Source: Fasciolopsis buskii | Lineage: Eukaryota > Platyhelminthes > Trematoda > Plagiorchiida > Fasciolidae | Assembly (NCBI GenBank): GCA_008360955.1 | Contig: LUCM01004309.1 | Location: forward strand, 104,929 to 168,928 | Direction: 5' to 3' | Length of the DNA: 64,000 bases | Part shown: positions 63,576-64,000 of the stretch, one piece after another | Position numbering within the stretch: the stretch's first letter is position 1 | Layout: each line of letters begins with the position of its first letter | The notes under the pieces: generated by a model | Databases searched by the model: none | Told to the model about the DNA's origin: nothing | Seen by the model: only the letters and a program-made list of their open reading frames with translations | Translations under genes and position numbers: made by a program

Positions 63576-64000
63576 CTATAGAAAAGTTGGAACAGGTTAG
63601 AGAACGAAAGGGTAAAAACTGAAAGGGATATTCGATAAGCTTAACAATAACATAAAATAGAGCCTCTCATACGCAACGTGTCCTTTCGCCAAGTTCTCAT
63701 CATCGTTCAGCGTTAAACAGCAAGGCAAGCCTCACTGACCGCTGCCTTTCCCCAGAGTTACACGTTTATACAAAAAGAGTGAATATCCAAGGGGAACAGG
63801 AAGTGGACCTACACAGGCGGGAACAGATAACATGCTGCTGCAGCCAACACACGAAACACAATCTAGCTGTACAAACGCACATGCTTACAATCATTCTGAT
63901 TCGATAAAAAATGACAGCACGATCGCCACTGTTCACGGTTCACTGCCATATCCTTCAGTGTTTCCAGCCAGAAAGTCGACGAGACTTTCGGAGCCAACCA
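63576..64000 (-). other. GSK3 upstream intron (partial)
   Basis: Begins just 5' of the ttttctatag acceptor and runs off the window. From 63697 onwards it is occupied by an RTE 3' end. No exon is visible. Confidence 0.85.
63697..64000 (-). mobile_element. RTE LINE 3' end, copy B (runs off window)
   Basis: Same sequence and orientation as the fragment at 58856-59168, with a handful of substitutions and a slightly different end near 63990. It starts at a TCATCATC tail (63697). It lies in the GSK3 intron upstream of the 63.4-kb exon and continues past the window edge. Confidence 0.85.

Noticed and set aside
1..64000. CRISPR arrays, bacterial operons or integrated bacterial DNA.
   Set aside because: No regular direct repeats with spacers and no bacterial gene; introns and retroelements show a eukaryotic genome.

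Overview
The window reads as AT-rich, intron-heavy flatworm DNA, most likely from a digenean fluke (Clonorchis/Opisthorchis/Fasciola-like). Three things point there: a eukaryotic gene with very long introns, a dense load of Penelope-like, RTE, CR1/Jockey-type and Ty3/gypsy retroelement remnants plus tRNA-derived SINEs, and many (TA)n and trinucleotide microsatellites. The species call is inference; no species marker was found.

The only host gene I recognise is glycogen synthase kinase 3 (GSK3), on the minus strand. Its last three coding exons lie at 63382-63575, 51368-51554 and 47479-47900, with introns of 11,827 and 3,467 bp and consensus GT/AG borders. They encode the C-lobe end of the kinase domain and a long, low-complexity C-terminal tail. 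The upstream exons lie beyond the right edge. A candidate poly(A) signal sits about 60 bp after the stop.

From 1 to about 47.4 kb no host exon is convincing. This part is a graveyard of mobile elements. A solo Penelope pseudo-LTR is at 7.4 kb. A palindromic tRNA-SINE dimer recurs at 8.1, 21.6 and 37.7 kb. A 280-bp inverted-repeat element is at 12.3 kb and a LINE endonuclease scrap at 16.4 kb. Penelope-like elements (RT plus GIY-YIG) lie at 19.6-21.4 kb (minus), 27.55-29.26 kb (plus, split by a SINE) and 38.5-39.75 kb (plus). An RTE remnant is at 33.5-34.1 kb and a gypsy remnant at 40.3-41.0 kb. Two CR1/Jockey-like LINE copies face each other at 34.1-35.8 kb (minus) and 41.4-43.3 kb (plus).

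From 47.4 kb to the end lie the GSK3 exons and their introns. The long intron holds a Penelope pseudo-LTR next to a (TA)n tract, a decayed RTE LINE, an RTE 3' end, and a Tc1/mariner-type DNA transposon with about 190-bp terminal inverted repeats that sits at the end of that RTE fragment. A near-identical RTE 3' end reappears on the other side of the 63.4-kb exon.

The best leads are: (a) the two facing LINE copies, which share a 1,026-bp core without a visible mismatch, dead codons included, inside flanks that are clearly diverged, as expected for gene conversion; (b) the head-to-head tRNA-SINE dimer, which spread as one unit and should fold into a long hairpin; (c) hammerhead-ribozyme-like cores in the Penelope pseudo-LTRs.
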